Shown here in pieces: positions 24,168-29,756 of a stretch of 32,773 nt of DNA. Every line of letters starts with the position of its first letter. Within the stretch, counting starts at the first letter, position 1. The DNA lies in IMG/VR virus record IMGVR_UViG_3300025138_000184, positions 1 through 32,773 of that record; one strand, given 5' to 3'. Made by a program: the position numbers and the translations under genes. This DNA comes from a virus. The notes below the pieces were generated by a model, which saw nothing but the letters and a program-made list of their open reading frames with translations, did not search any database and had not been told where the DNA came from.

Positions 24168-24515
24168 TCAAATATATTTACAAGCCATGTCATCAATTTC
24201 AACAGGAATTCTGCTTTTTAAATTATCTAAAACTTCTGTCATTGCATTAATTGCATCAACTGTTCTATTAACAGACTCAATATATTCACGTTTCCTTGCA
24301 AGAGGTAACGCATTCCATCTATTCAAATTTCGTATTATTATTTGTTCTTCTTTTTCAGCATGGAATCTATATTTTACTTCTTGTTTACACGTAAGCCATG
24401 TTACATTTTTTTTACATTCTGGTTGTCTTTTAAACCATAAGTCTCGTACTTCGTGATAGTCTTTTGTTTCTTCGTCATCTAAAATAGGTGTTAAGCTTGG
24501 TATTTTTTTAGTCAT
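24168..24515 (-). CDS. Hypothetical 115-aa protein
   Basis: Start at 24515 (MTKKIPSLTPI) is chosen for its GGAG 7 nt upstream; the longer frame to 24539 lacks one. The protein is charged and helical: EETKDYHEVRDLWFKRQPEC, then VTWLTCKQEVKYRFHAEKEE, then RNLNRWNALPLARKREYIES. The last is a repeated aromatic/basic helix like small phage regulatory or DNA-binding proteins. Two Cys residues may bind a metal, though spacing is not diagnostic. The start overlaps the resolvase gene by 8 nt. I do not recognise its family. Confidence 0.65.
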   Translation of the reverse strand: MTKKIPSLTPILDDEETKDYHEVRDLWFKRQPECKKNVTWLTCKQEVKYRFHAEKEEQIIIRNLNRWNALPLARKREYIESVNRTVDAINAMTEVLDNLKSRIPVEIDDMACKYI

Positions 24516-24840
24516 TTGTTTTCTCCATAAATTTTTCAAAAGATTCTTGTGTAAATATTACAAGCACCTGTGATTCGTTATCGACTTTGTGTCTGCGTTT
24601 AAACAGAACTATGTCCTTGTTTTTAAACAAAGAAAAGGGGCTAGGGAATGTGGATTTATCTCTATACTTTACCTCGCAAATAAATCTTTGATCGTTGTGA
24701 TTGATTAAAAGATCACCGATGTATTCACCACCCAAAGCACCAGACATAGGCTGACGTTTGACTGTCATGCCTATTTTTTTGAGCCACGTTTCAAACCACT
24801 TCTCGTGGTAGATTCCCTTGTTGCGATTCTTATTTGCCAT
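24508..24840 (-). CDS. Holliday junction resolvase-like nuclease (Hjc-type)
   Basis: Structure-specific nuclease that would cut branched DNA before packaging. Starting at ATG 24840 (MANKNRNKG) with GGGAG 8 nt upstream, the 110-aa product has the Hjc catalytic set in order and spacing: Glu13 (YHEKWFE), Asp43 (GEYIGDLLI), Glu56-Val-Lys58 (ICEVKYRD). Hjc-type enzymes use the same E...D...ExK set at nearly the same spacing. A basic N-terminus and the SFEKFMEKTND end are ordinary. It overlaps the zinc-ribbon gene. Replication intermediates from recombination-dependent replication are the likely substrate. Confidence 0.82.
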   Translation of the reverse strand: MANKNRNKGIYHEKWFETWLKKIGMTVKRQPMSGALGGEYIGDLLINHNDQRFICEVKYRDKSTFPSPFSLFKNKDIVLFKRRHKVDNESQVLVIFTQESFEKFMEKTND

Positions 24841-24965
24841 GTATCTTTCTCCCAACAGTCGAGACAAATTGTTTGGTACACAGGTGGCTTCATATCCACC
24901 TGCATATCAAGCCAATAGATTGAGCGTGATCCACACGCATAACATTCTCTGACCTTATCGTTCAT
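24771..24965 (-). CDS. Zinc-ribbon protein, 64 aa
   Basis: Residues 8-37 carry two CxxC pairs: Cys8-Tyr-Ala-Cys11 (ECYACGSRS) and Cys34-Leu-Asp-Cys37 (TICLDCWEKD), 22 residues apart, a normal zinc-ribbon spacing. The remainder is basic (RESTTRSGLKRGSKK). It overlaps the resolvase gene by 70 nt (24771-24840). The start lies inside the tiny ORF just upstream. Such small ribbons bind DNA, RNA or proteins. Function unknown. Confidence 0.62.
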   Translation of the reverse strand: MNDKVRECYACGSRSIYWLDMQVDMKPPVYQTICLDCWEKDTWQIRIATRESTTRSGLKRGSKK

Positions 24966-25020
24966 TGAAATACTTCTTGAATGCAGCTATGATTGCTTGC
25001 TCTATGTCATGCTCAGTCAT
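24955..25020 (-). CDS. Possible 21-aa peptide linking two early genes
   Basis: ATG at 25020 overlaps the winged-helix gene's TGA (ATGA), and the stop at 24957-24955 overlaps the zinc-ribbon start region, so the frame bridges both genes. The peptide (TEHDIEQAIIAAFKKYFNE region) would be one amphipathic helix. The tight coupling is suggestive; length and weak ribosome site (AAGAAGAA) make it uncertain. Confidence 0.35.
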   Translation of the reverse strand: MTEHDIEQAIIAAFKKYFNER

Positions 25021-25295
25021 ACTGATTCTTCTTCTGGCATAAGTTTAAATTTATATAATCCATTGCCAAAGTATTGTCTGTCAACAATGCGACCACCAAA
25101 CTTTTCTTTACGTAGGTTTCGTATCTGTGCAGATACACTATTCTCTGGGTAACAAAACCAATCGGCTACCTCTTGGACTGTTAAGTAATCACGACCTTCC
25201 ATATACATTCTTATTTTATCACGCTGTTTCGTTAAGCGTTCTTTATCACGTGCAGAATCATAATCATCGCCATCAAATTCAGCTGTATGAGACAT
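25017..25295 (-). CDS. Winged-helix DNA-binding protein, 92 aa
   Basis: Residues 34-85 show a helix-turn-helix followed by wing: KIRMYMEGRDYLTVQEVADW, then PENSVSAQIRNLRKEKFGGR, then IVDRQYFGNGLYKF. The N-terminal 25 residues are acidic, disordered (AEFDGDDYDSARD). The start has a very good ribosome site (AAAGGAGGAA). It overlaps the next upstream gene by 17 nt, which encodes a second winged-helix-like protein, so the two may be a regulatory pair. A specific family is not recognised. Confidence 0.75.
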   Translation of the reverse strand: MSHTAEFDGDDYDSARDKERLTKQRDKIRMYMEGRDYLTVQEVADWFCYPENSVSAQIRNLRKEKFGGRIVDRQYFGNGLYKFKLMPEEESV

Positions 25296-25734
25296 TGGGT
25301 TCCTCCTTTATAAAGGTTTCGGGTAAAGCGTAGATTGTAATATCATAACGCTGCTTGGTATTTGGAGGTGGCATTAACTTAACCACATCCCCTCGTTTAA
25401 CAGCATGATAAAGTTTAGAACGTACACTTGAAGCAGGTTCTTTTAATAACTTTGCAATTTGTTTTGCTGTTAAGCTATTGTATTGATTGAGTATAGTTAC
25501 AATACGATGGTCTTTACGACCTTGGTTTCCGTTTAAGTATGCACCAAAGTGTGTGCCTTGGTCGGCAGGGAGTGGTAACTTTCTCAGTCCTTTCTTAAAC
25601 CGTTCCCTTTCTATCTCTGTCGACCATTGGTTAAACTTTTCTGCAATCATATTAACATACTCAGTTGGTAGTTTCTTAATTATATTCTGAGTTTCGTTGC
25701 TGTAATAGGATTGGTAGTACTGCTCAAGTATCAT
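25279..25734 (-). CDS. Winged-helix-like protein, 151 aa
   Basis: Residues 70-140 carry a winged helix: RKDHRIVTILNQYNSLTAKQ then IAKLLKEPASSVRSKLYHAV, followed by KRGDVVKLMPPP and a beta strand RYDITIYALP. The N-terminal half is helical and charged (LPTEYVNMIAEKFNQWSTEI). Regulator or replication-accessory roles are both possible. The start overlaps the previous gene's stop by 4 nt (ATGA). A GGGAGA ribosome site lies about 10 nt upstream. Confidence 0.72.
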   Translation of the reverse strand: MILEQYYQSYYSNETQNIIKKLPTEYVNMIAEKFNQWSTEIERERFKKGLRKLPLPADQGTHFGAYLNGNQGRKDHRIVTILNQYNSLTAKQIAKLLKEPASSVRSKLYHAVKRGDVVKLMPPPNTKQRYDITIYALPETFIKEEPNVSYS

Positions 25735-26021
25735 GGGTGTGTGTCTCCCTTGTTATATTTATATTTGGATTCCATCTCATTGATATGAGTTGAATAGAAA
25801 CTTTCCCATTTGTTTATTGCAAGTGCAACTATTTTTTGCTTGGGAAATGAATCAGGAAATGCATGATCAGGTATGATAGAAACAAAAGCTTCGATAGCTT
25901 GAGGCGAATCAAGATTAGCAAGTGCAGTCTGCAATACAGCTACATTAATAGATACAGTTGGCACTTGTGATGCAATCTGTCTGATCTGTTCTAACAGTTT
26001 ATCGTTCATTGGTATTGGCAT
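25731..26021 (-). CDS. Hypothetical 96-aa protein
   Basis: The start at 26021 (MPIPMNDKLLEQI) is chosen for AAAGGAGAACACT directly before it; the frame is open to 26081, but that longer part is the upstream hairpin region. Protein is helical: DKLLEQIRQIASQVPTVSI, VAVLQTALANLDSPQAIEAF, then KQKIVALAINKWESFYSTHI. No known domain. A paired-hairpin region separates it from the DUF932 gene. Confidence 0.65.
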   Translation of the reverse strand: MPIPMNDKLLEQIRQIASQVPTVSINVAVLQTALANLDSPQAIEAFVSIIPDHAFPDSFPKQKIVALAINKWESFYSTHINEMESKYKYNKGDTHP

Positions 26022-26052
26022 AGTGTTCTCCTTTGCTATGCGGTTGGATAAA

Positions 26053-26083
26053 TAGTGCCACAATATAGGGGGTTGTGGCACTA
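26053..26083 (-). promoter_or_regulatory. 11-bp hairpin before the 96-aa gene
   Basis: TAGTGCCACAA (26053-26063) pairs perfectly with TTGTGGCACTA (26073-26083) around a 9-nt loop. On the - strand it is followed by ATTTATCC, a weak U-tract. It may be a partial terminator or an RNase III-type processing signal between the DUF932 gene and the following genes. It sits next to a second 11-bp hairpin. Confidence 0.6.
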
Positions 26084-26087
26084 ATGT

Positions 26088-26120
26088 CGTAGGTTAATTA
26101 ATCGGATTTATTAACCTACG
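26088..26120 (-). promoter_or_regulatory. 11-bp hairpin over the DUF932 stop codon
   Basis: CGTAGGTTAAT (26088-26098) pairs perfectly with ATTAACCTACG (26110-26120) around an 11-nt loop. The DUF932 stop codon (26111-26113) is in the stem. There is no long T-run. It is the first of two tandem hairpins in the - strand transcript and could stabilise the 3' end of the upstream mRNA. Confidence 0.6.
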
Positions 26121-27061
26121 AGTTCTAAGTTGTTGGTTTTGCGTAGTAAAGCAGCGACCTGTGCATCTCTACGATCAGAAGCATTGATAAGTTTAGCTCC
26201 ATCATTGAGAGTGGATTGTCGTGCATCACCTGTCTTATCGGGATGCGATGCCCAGAAGGTCAAAGCATTATATAAAGCCCACTTGTTATCTCCAAGCTCT
26301 TGAACTTGGTCACGATAGATACGCATAAGATTTTCCAACTTGCTTTTGTTGGTGTCATCTTTGTACTTGACTGTGTAGGTGTGCTTGTCTTTGCATAATT
26401 TATTCAAGACAATCTCTGCATCTTCAAATGCTATCCGTTCATTGCACCAGTTGTTGTACAAATCTTTGTTAGCTAAGAATGTATCTGCTCCCATTTGCAT
26501 GGTGTTGATACCAATACCTGCATTGATATTCCCTTTGTGCTTCTGAGTTGTACCTGCAATCTTATCAACAGCAACCATACCATTCATACATAGGATACGT
26601 TTCTGATGTACGTTTGTTTGCAGTGACCACATACTATCGTATGCGTTGCGATACAAAGCAAACATACCTATGTCATCACCTACCTTTAGTGACTTAACAT
26701 TGTATGTTTGATTGGGTAGCCATGCAGTCAGCTGTATCTTAGATGAATCATCTGCATGATTGATACGAAACTTTGCATCTTTATCTGTACGCTCGACAGC
26801 TTCCATCCATCTTGGTATTGCTTCACCGTGAGTTGCATCACCAATGGTATGTGTAGCTGTAGTGTTACAGATTCTTTTACCTGTTTCTTTATTGTAATAA
26901 GCCCATGAATCTGTGCTTGCTTCCTTAGTAATAGGATCAAGAAGTTCCCATTTAACTACGTTCGCATCCATTGCTTCTTTGATTCTTGGACTATTAATGA
27001 CATCATTTAAAGATACATAGTCTTTAAACTGCCGATCAAAATTTGTAGGCATGATATTCAT
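26111..27061 (-). CDS. DUF932 family protein
   Basis: The 316-aa product matches the DUF932 phage/plasmid family, whose function is not established. The recognisable parts are GDDIGMFALYRNAYDSMWSL, QKRILCMNGMVAVDKIAG (residues 135-155) and a C-terminal NKWALYNALTFWASHPDKTG (about residues 257-276), the family core. DUF932 proteins are often in phage early regions and on plasmids near recombination genes. Start ATG at 27061 has AAAGGAGAACAGT upstream, the early-gene initiation sequence. The gene is preceded by an AT-rich 85-nt gap and followed by two hairpins. Confidence 0.85.
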   Translation of the reverse strand: MNIMPTNFDRQFKDYVSLNDVINSPRIKEAMDANVVKWELLDPITKEASTDSWAYYNKETGKRICNTTATHTIGDATHGEAIPRWMEAVERTDKDAKFRINHADDSSKIQLTAWLPNQTYNVKSLKVGDDIGMFALYRNAYDSMWSLQTNVHQKRILCMNGMVAVDKIAGTTQKHKGNINAGIGINTMQMGADTFLANKDLYNNWCNERIAFEDAEIVLNKLCKDKHTYTVKYKDDTNKSKLENLMRIYRDQVQELGDNKWALYNALTFWASHPDKTGDARQSTLNDGAKLINASDRRDAQVAALLRKTNNLELVG

Positions 27062-27146
27062 ACTGTTCTCCTTTGGTATGAAAGTTTATGTTGAACTAGC
27101 TTACTTGTTAATAAAATAAAAATCAAATGAATTTTTTCTATAGCTT

Positions 27147-27239
27147 CTACCACCATTGATAATGTACACCGCATAATCCTACGAAGAAGAATACACAGAT
27201 ACACACCGCAATAATAATCTCCTCAGTCTGTCTGGTCAT
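27147..27239 (-). CDS. 30-aa membrane peptide
   Basis: ATG at 27239 has a perfect ribosome site (GGAGG, 5-nt spacing at 27249-27245). The 30-residue product is TRQTEE at the N-terminus, then one hydrophobic stretch (IIIAVCICVFFFVGLCGV) and a C-terminal HYQWW. It is too short for standard gene finding. Its good initiation site and clear membrane span make it likely to be real. It follows a terminator, so it may be expressed by read-through or a separate promoter. Confidence 0.6.
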   Translation of the reverse strand: MTRQTEEIIIAVCICVFFFVGLCGVHYQWW

Positions 27240-27300
27240 TGTTACCTCCATTGTTAATTGTATGTCCTTTTCTTACACTCACCACAGATGCGATGAGCAT

Positions 27301-27331
27301 AAAAAAAGGACAGACTGTTAAGCCTGTCCTT
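27301..27331 (-). terminator. Intrinsic terminator after the first early gene
   Basis: On the - strand AAGGACAG (27331-27324) pairs with CTGTCCTT (27313-27306) over 8 bp around a 10-nt loop, and the transcript runs into seven T residues (27307-27301). A further small hairpin (GCCTC/GAGGC, 27334-27347) holds the stop codon. This would terminate transcription after the 131-aa gene and reduce expression of the genes downstream. Confidence 0.78.
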
Positions 27332-27338
27332 GTGCCTC

Positions 27339-27734
27339 CTAAGAGGCTTTGAGGTGAGAGAAGTCTTTTGCAACAACTTTCTTTGCAGGTGCGTTATGCT
27401 CGTACTTTTTACCAAATGCTTCTTTGTAAAGTGCATTGAGAGTTGCAATAACTTCTAATTGCTTGCGGTAATTTACAAATGCGTCATGTGCATTATCACC
27501 ATCTCTATTGTACTTAGTAGGATTAGTATCAGCTATACCATTTGTCTCATTATCTTGATGTATAGTCTGCATCCTATCATATCTCTGTTTAAGACCTTCA
27601 AATCGATCTGACTCGATAGTTTGATTCATAGCTCTGTGAGCATTGTAAGTTAAGTTGCGAACTTGTTGATTATATTCAAAAGGTGAGTAACCAGTAAGTA
27701 TATCTTTGTAAGATGATGCGAGTGTATTAGACAT
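27339..27734 (-). CDS. Hypothetical 131-aa protein, first early gene
   Basis: Nearest to the divergent control region, so it is probably made first and in large amounts. ATG at 27734 has TAGGAG 7 nt upstream. The product is polar and helical, with YDRMQTIHQDNETNG, then KQLEVIATLNALYKEAFGKK, and a basic C-terminus (APAKKVVAKDFSHLKAS). No domain is recognised. It is followed by a terminator. By position it could be a host-takeover or regulatory protein, but there is no sequence support for a specific role. Confidence 0.7.
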   Translation of the reverse strand: MSNTLASSYKDILTGYSPFEYNQQVRNLTYNAHRAMNQTIESDRFEGLKQRYDRMQTIHQDNETNGIADTNPTKYNRDGDNAHDAFVNYRKQLEVIATLNALYKEAFGKKYEHNAPAKKVVAKDFSHLKAS

Positions 27735-27753
27735 TGTAAGTCTCCTAGTTGTG

Positions 27754-27781
27754 TTTAAATTAAGTCAGACGTATCTGACAA
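27754..27781 (-). promoter_or_regulatory. Possible early - strand promoter with operator-like inverted repeat
   Basis: On the - strand a -35-like TTGTCA (27781-27776) is 16 nt from a -10-like TTTAAA (27759-27754). The inverted repeat GTCAGA-CGTA-TCTGAC (27764-27779) overlaps the -35 and spacer. Thus a promoter that a dimeric repressor could block is plausible. The -10 is only 4/6 to consensus and the transcript start would fall next to the ribosome site, so the call is tentative. Confidence 0.4.
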
Positions 27782-27909
27782 GGAGAGTTAGACACAGCTT
27801 CTTCGACCTCTTGGTCGCTTGTGTGACAGCAAGATTCACGAAGTGACGAGCAGGGCGAGCTTGATCTTGCGGTTACAAAGTAGGTGTGAGAGAACACGGA
27901 TTGGCAGAT

Positions 27910-28020
27910 ATGTCTGAACTTATAACACAACTAGGTGACGCAACAGTGGCTAAGAAGCGAGTGTCTTCTGGAGAAGATATACTTACTGGTTGCTTGCCTT
28001 CCTGCGTTAAGATGCGTTAA
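27910..28020 (+). CDS. Weak candidate 36-aa leader ORF
   Basis: ATG at 27910 leads to TAA at 28018-28020. The peptide (SELITQLGDATVAKKRVSSG, then DILTGCLP...VKMR) has no recognisable feature and only a poor ribosome site. Its last codons overlap the TGCGTTAA direct repeats. It could be a leader peptide, but is more likely noncoding. Confidence 0.2.
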   Translation: MSELITQLGDATVAKKRVSSGEDILTGCLPSCVKMR

Positions 28021-28046
28021 TACTACACTTGTTGCAAAGTTACGTC

Positions 28047-28076
28047 TTGACACGTGCTTTTGACATAGTCCATAAG
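28047..28076 (+). promoter_or_regulatory. Candidate late promoter before the small terminase
   Basis: TTGACA (28047-28052, perfect -35) is separated by 18 nt from CATAAG (28071-28076, 4/6 to the -10 consensus). It lies 24 nt upstream of the small terminase ATG and before the G-rich TAAGGGGGG tandem that may serve as ribosome site. A second TTGACA-like sequence occurs at about 28060. Strength is uncertain because the -10 is weak. Confidence 0.5.
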
Positions 28077-28099
28077 GGGGGTAAGGGGGGATCTCTAGT

Positions 28100-28471
28100 A
28101 TGAACCAATTAGTTAAGTTAACGGATAAACAGAGTAAGTTAGTTGATACACTCGTAGCGACAGGTTGTAGTATAACAGAAGCTGCGAAGATAGCAGGATA
28201 TGCAAGTGGAGATAGTGGTAGAGTCACTGCTAGCAAGGCGTTAAAGGTTCCACACGTTCAAGAGTATATGATGAGATGTATACAGGATAGTATAGGAATG
28301 AATGCTACGATTGCTAGCAGTAAGCTTGTGAGACTTGCTCAAGGGGCTAAGAGTGAGTACGTTCAGTTGGAAGCGAGTAAGGATATATTAGACAGAGCAG
28401 GATTCAAAGCACCAGATAAACATCTGCATTTGCATCAAGGTGATATTAAGGTGTCTATTGATTTAGGTTAA
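28100..28471 (+). CDS. Small terminase subunit
   Basis: DNA-recognition partner of the large terminase. The 123-aa product has a helix-turn-helix in residues 8-35: DKQSKLVDTLVATGCSITEA then AKIAGYASGDSGRVTASKAL, followed by VPHVQEYMM, the typical N-terminal arrangement of small terminases. The central helical part (GMNATIASSKLVRLAQGAKS, EYVQLEASKDILDRAGF) is characteristic of oligomerisation, and the C-terminus (LHLHQGDIKVSIDLG) is a common end of this family. It opens the late block; the large terminase is 1.5 kb downstream after small genes. Confidence 0.88.
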   Translation: MNQLVKLTDKQSKLVDTLVATGCSITEAAKIAGYASGDSGRVTASKALKVPHVQEYMMRCIQDSIGMNATIASSKLVRLAQGAKSEYVQLEASKDILDRAGFKAPDKHLHLHQGDIKVSIDLG

Positions 28472-28518
28472 TACTCTGTGCTACATGGGAATTAATGTTT
28501 ATCCATGCTTCGTATCTA

Positions 28519-28573
28519 GTGAGGGTGGGTTAAAAACAGAGAGGTATCGAGTAGCTAGTTCTCTACCCCTCAC
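28519..28573 (+). promoter_or_regulatory. Imperfect hairpin after the small terminase gene
   Basis: GTGAGGGTGG (28519-28528) pairs with CTACCCCTCAC (28563-28573) with one bulged C and one G-T pair, giving a 10-bp stem with a large loop holding smaller stems. It is followed by ATTATTTGTTAAAAAAG rather than a clean T-run. It could be a weak terminator after the small terminase or mRNA structure. A better promoter follows at once. Confidence 0.45.
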
Positions 28574-28578
28574 ATTAT

Positions 28579-28607
28579 TTGTTAAAAAAGCTTTTCAAAA
28601 ATATATT
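28579..28607 (+). promoter_or_regulatory. Candidate promoter for the small-protein and terminase genes
   Basis: TTGTTA (28579-28584, 4/6) is exactly 17 nt from TATATT (28602-28607, 5/6 to TATAAT) in an AT-rich stretch. The downstream gene starts at 28628 with AAAGGTAAAAAC as ribosome site. Coming after the hairpin at 28519-28573, it would start a second transcript for the large terminase and structural genes. Confidence 0.5.
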
Positions 28608-28627
28608 TTTACTGTAAAGGTAAAAAC

Positions 28628-28912
28628 ATGGCAACACCTGCATGGACTAGATCAGAAGGAAAGAACCCCAAGGGTGGGTTAAATGCTAAGGGTCGTGAAG
28701 GCACTGGTATGAAAGCACCTGTTAAGAGTGGTGATAATCCTCGTCGTGCTTCCTTCTTAGCTCGCATGGGTAAGATGCGTGGTCCAGAGAAAGATGCAAA
28801 GGGAAAGCCAACAAGATTGCTTCTCAGCCTCAGAGTGTGGGGAGCAAGTAGTAAAGCCGATGCAGTAAAGAAAGCAAGAGCGATTAGCAAACGAAACAAA
28901 GCAAAAGCATAA
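28628..28912 (+). CDS. DUF6321-type basic protein, 94 aa
   Basis: The pattern ATPAWTRSEGKNPKGGLNAK, then FLARMGKMRGPEKDAKGKPT and RLLLSLRVWG is that of DUF6321 small proteins in marine viruses (number from memory). The product is very basic (Lys, Arg, Gly) and ends KARAISKRNKAKA. Function is unknown; a virion DNA-binding role is possible. Ribosome site AAAGG lies about 8 nt before ATG. It starts a string of small basic genes leading to the large terminase. Confidence 0.78.
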   Translation: MATPAWTRSEGKNPKGGLNAKGREGTGMKAPVKSGDNPRRASFLARMGKMRGPEKDAKGKPTRLLLSLRVWGASSKADAVKKARAISKRNKAKA

Positions 28913-28923
28913 GGAGTATTGAT

Positions 28924-29058
28924 ATGCCGATGGGTAAAGGGACGTACGGAAGTAAGAAAGGCAGACCACCTGCTAAGAATGGTGCTAAGAAAATGACAGC
29001 TGCCCAGAAGAAGTTACCTGCTTCTTTGCAAAAGAAAATTATGGCAAGTAAGAAGTAA
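28924..29058 (+). CDS. 44-aa basic protein
   Basis: ATG at 28924 with AAGGAG about 10 nt upstream; stop at 29056-29058 overlaps the next ATG by one base (TAATG). The product starts PMGKGTYGSKKGRPPAKNG and continues with a basic helix (AQKKLPASLQKKIMASKK). The MGKGTYGSKxGRPP type is common in marine phages next to capsid or packaging genes and resembles AT-hook-like GRPP motifs. It may bind DNA minor grooves. It is too short for standard ORF lists. Confidence 0.72.
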   Translation: MPMGKGTYGSKKGRPPAKNGAKKMTAAQKKLPASLQKKIMASKK

Positions 29059-29330
29059 TGGCTGTTGATCCAAAAGTAACTGCTCGATCTGCTGCTAAGA
29101 AAGCAAGTAAAGCAAAGAAGCCAACAGCATCTGCCAAAGATTTAAAAGCTGTTGAAGTCGCAGGTGTAAGTGATGATTTAAAGAAAAAGTTATTTGGTGG
29201 TACGTTTATTAATACTGAAAAAGCTTTCAAATTGTATATGCAGTATAGAAAAGATGGATCAAATCCATCACGAGCATACGAAGATGTATTTGATATAAGT
29301 GTAACTAATGGTGATATTATTCGTAAATAA
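29058..29330 (+). CDS. Hypothetical 90-aa basic protein
   Basis: The N-terminal third is a Lys/Ala-rich disordered or helical tail (ARSAAKKASKAKKPTASAKD), like histone or DNA-binding tails. The rest (SDDLKKKLFGGTFINTEKAF, then YMQYRKDGSNPSRAYEDVFD) is a helical domain. It overlaps the preceding stop by one base and lacks its own ribosome site, so it is translated by coupling. Family unknown. Confidence 0.7.
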   Translation: MAVDPKVTARSAAKKASKAKKPTASAKDLKAVEVAGVSDDLKKKLFGGTFINTEKAFKLYMQYRKDGSNPSRAYEDVFDISVTNGDIIRK

Positions 29331-29349
29331 TAAATAATAGGTATAAATA

Positions 29350-29517
29350 ATGGCAGTTAATGCTTCTGGTAATTACACCAAACCTGCAATGCGTAAGAGA
29401 TTGTTTAGCCAGATAAAGAGTGGCACAAAGGGTGGCAATGCAGGTCAATGGTCAGCACGTAAGGCTCAGTTATTAGCAAGGGCTTATAAGAAAAAGGGTG
29501 GTGGTTATAAGTCATGA
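29350..29517 (+). CDS. 55-aa basic protein near terminase
   Basis: ATG at 29350, stop overlaps the next ATG by 4 nt (ATGA at 29514-29517). The product is basic and Gly/Lys-rich: NYTKPAMRKRLFSQIKSGTK, then GGNAGQWSARKAQLLARAYK. The NYTKPxLRxxLxxxIKxGxKGGxxGQWSARKAQLL pattern is recurrent in marine viruses. It is below the size of normal ORF lists. Function unknown; it forms a pair with the next gene. Confidence 0.75.
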   Translation: MAVNASGNYTKPAMRKRLFSQIKSGTKGGNAGQWSARKAQLLARAYKKKGGGYKS

Positions 29518-29756
29518 AGAAACCACAGCGGAGTTTAAAGGCATGGTCAGATCAGAAGTGGAAAACCAAGTCTGGCAAACCATCTTTAAAAACTGGGGAG
29601 AGATACTTACCAGAGAAAGCTATTAATGCTTTAAGTGATGAAGAGTATCGCAGAACCACACGCAAGAAGAGAGCAGCCATGCGTAAGGGCAAGCAAGTAT
29701 CCAAGCAGCCTGATTCTATTTCTAAGAAGACGGCTCGTTATAGAAAGGTAAGTTAA
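29514..29756 (+). CDS. DUF5872-type basic protein, 80 aa
   Basis: Pattern LKAWSDQKWKTKSGKPSLKT, then GERYLPEKAINALSDEEYRR, then TTRKKRAAMRKGKQVSKQP is that of DUF5872 small proteins of phages and giant viruses (number from memory). It is strongly basic with a compact centre. Start is coupled to the 55-aa gene by ATGA. The same two-protein combination occurs in many marine viruses, so it may be a functional pair. The ATG of the next gene overlaps its stop. Confidence 0.78.
   Translation: MKKPQRSLKAWSDQKWKTKSGKPSLKTGERYLPEKAINALSDEEYRRTTRKKRAAMRKGKQVSKQPDSISKKTARYRKVS

Larger units (their letters stand above)
27735..28099. other. Divergent control region, 365 nt, structured and with no clear gene
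   Basis: This gap separates the - strand early operon from the + strand late block. It holds several structures: an inverted repeat at 27764-27779; a stem with CGACC-TCTT-GGTCG (27804-27817) inside ACACA/TGTGT (27792-27796/27820-27824); and GCAAGAT/ATCTTGC (27829-27835/27864-27870) enclosing TCAC-GAA-GTGA. A direct repeat TGCGTTAA occurs at 28003 and 28013, 10 bp apart. Two tandem TAAGGGGGG units lie at 28073-28090 just before the small terminase. It may include an origin, operators or a packaging site. Confidence 0.6.

Noticed and set aside
27254-27448. - strand 64-codon frame overlapping the 131-aa gene
   Set aside because: It crosses the terminator at 27301-27331 and shadows the end of the 131-aa gene in another frame.
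27780-27880. A tRNA-like cloverleaf in the control region
   Set aside because: Stems are present but the T-loop GTTCRANYC motif, acceptor pairing and anticodon arm spacing are not found; no other tRNA candidate was seen.
27931-28236. - strand 101-codon frame over the control region
   Set aside because: It overlaps the small terminase start and the promoter-like region, and has Ser/Leu/Cys-rich shadow composition with no ribosome site.
28485-28682. 65-codon + strand frame after the small terminase
   Set aside because: It covers the hairpin and promoter at 28519-28607 and runs into the DUF6321-type gene in another frame; no ribosome site was seen.
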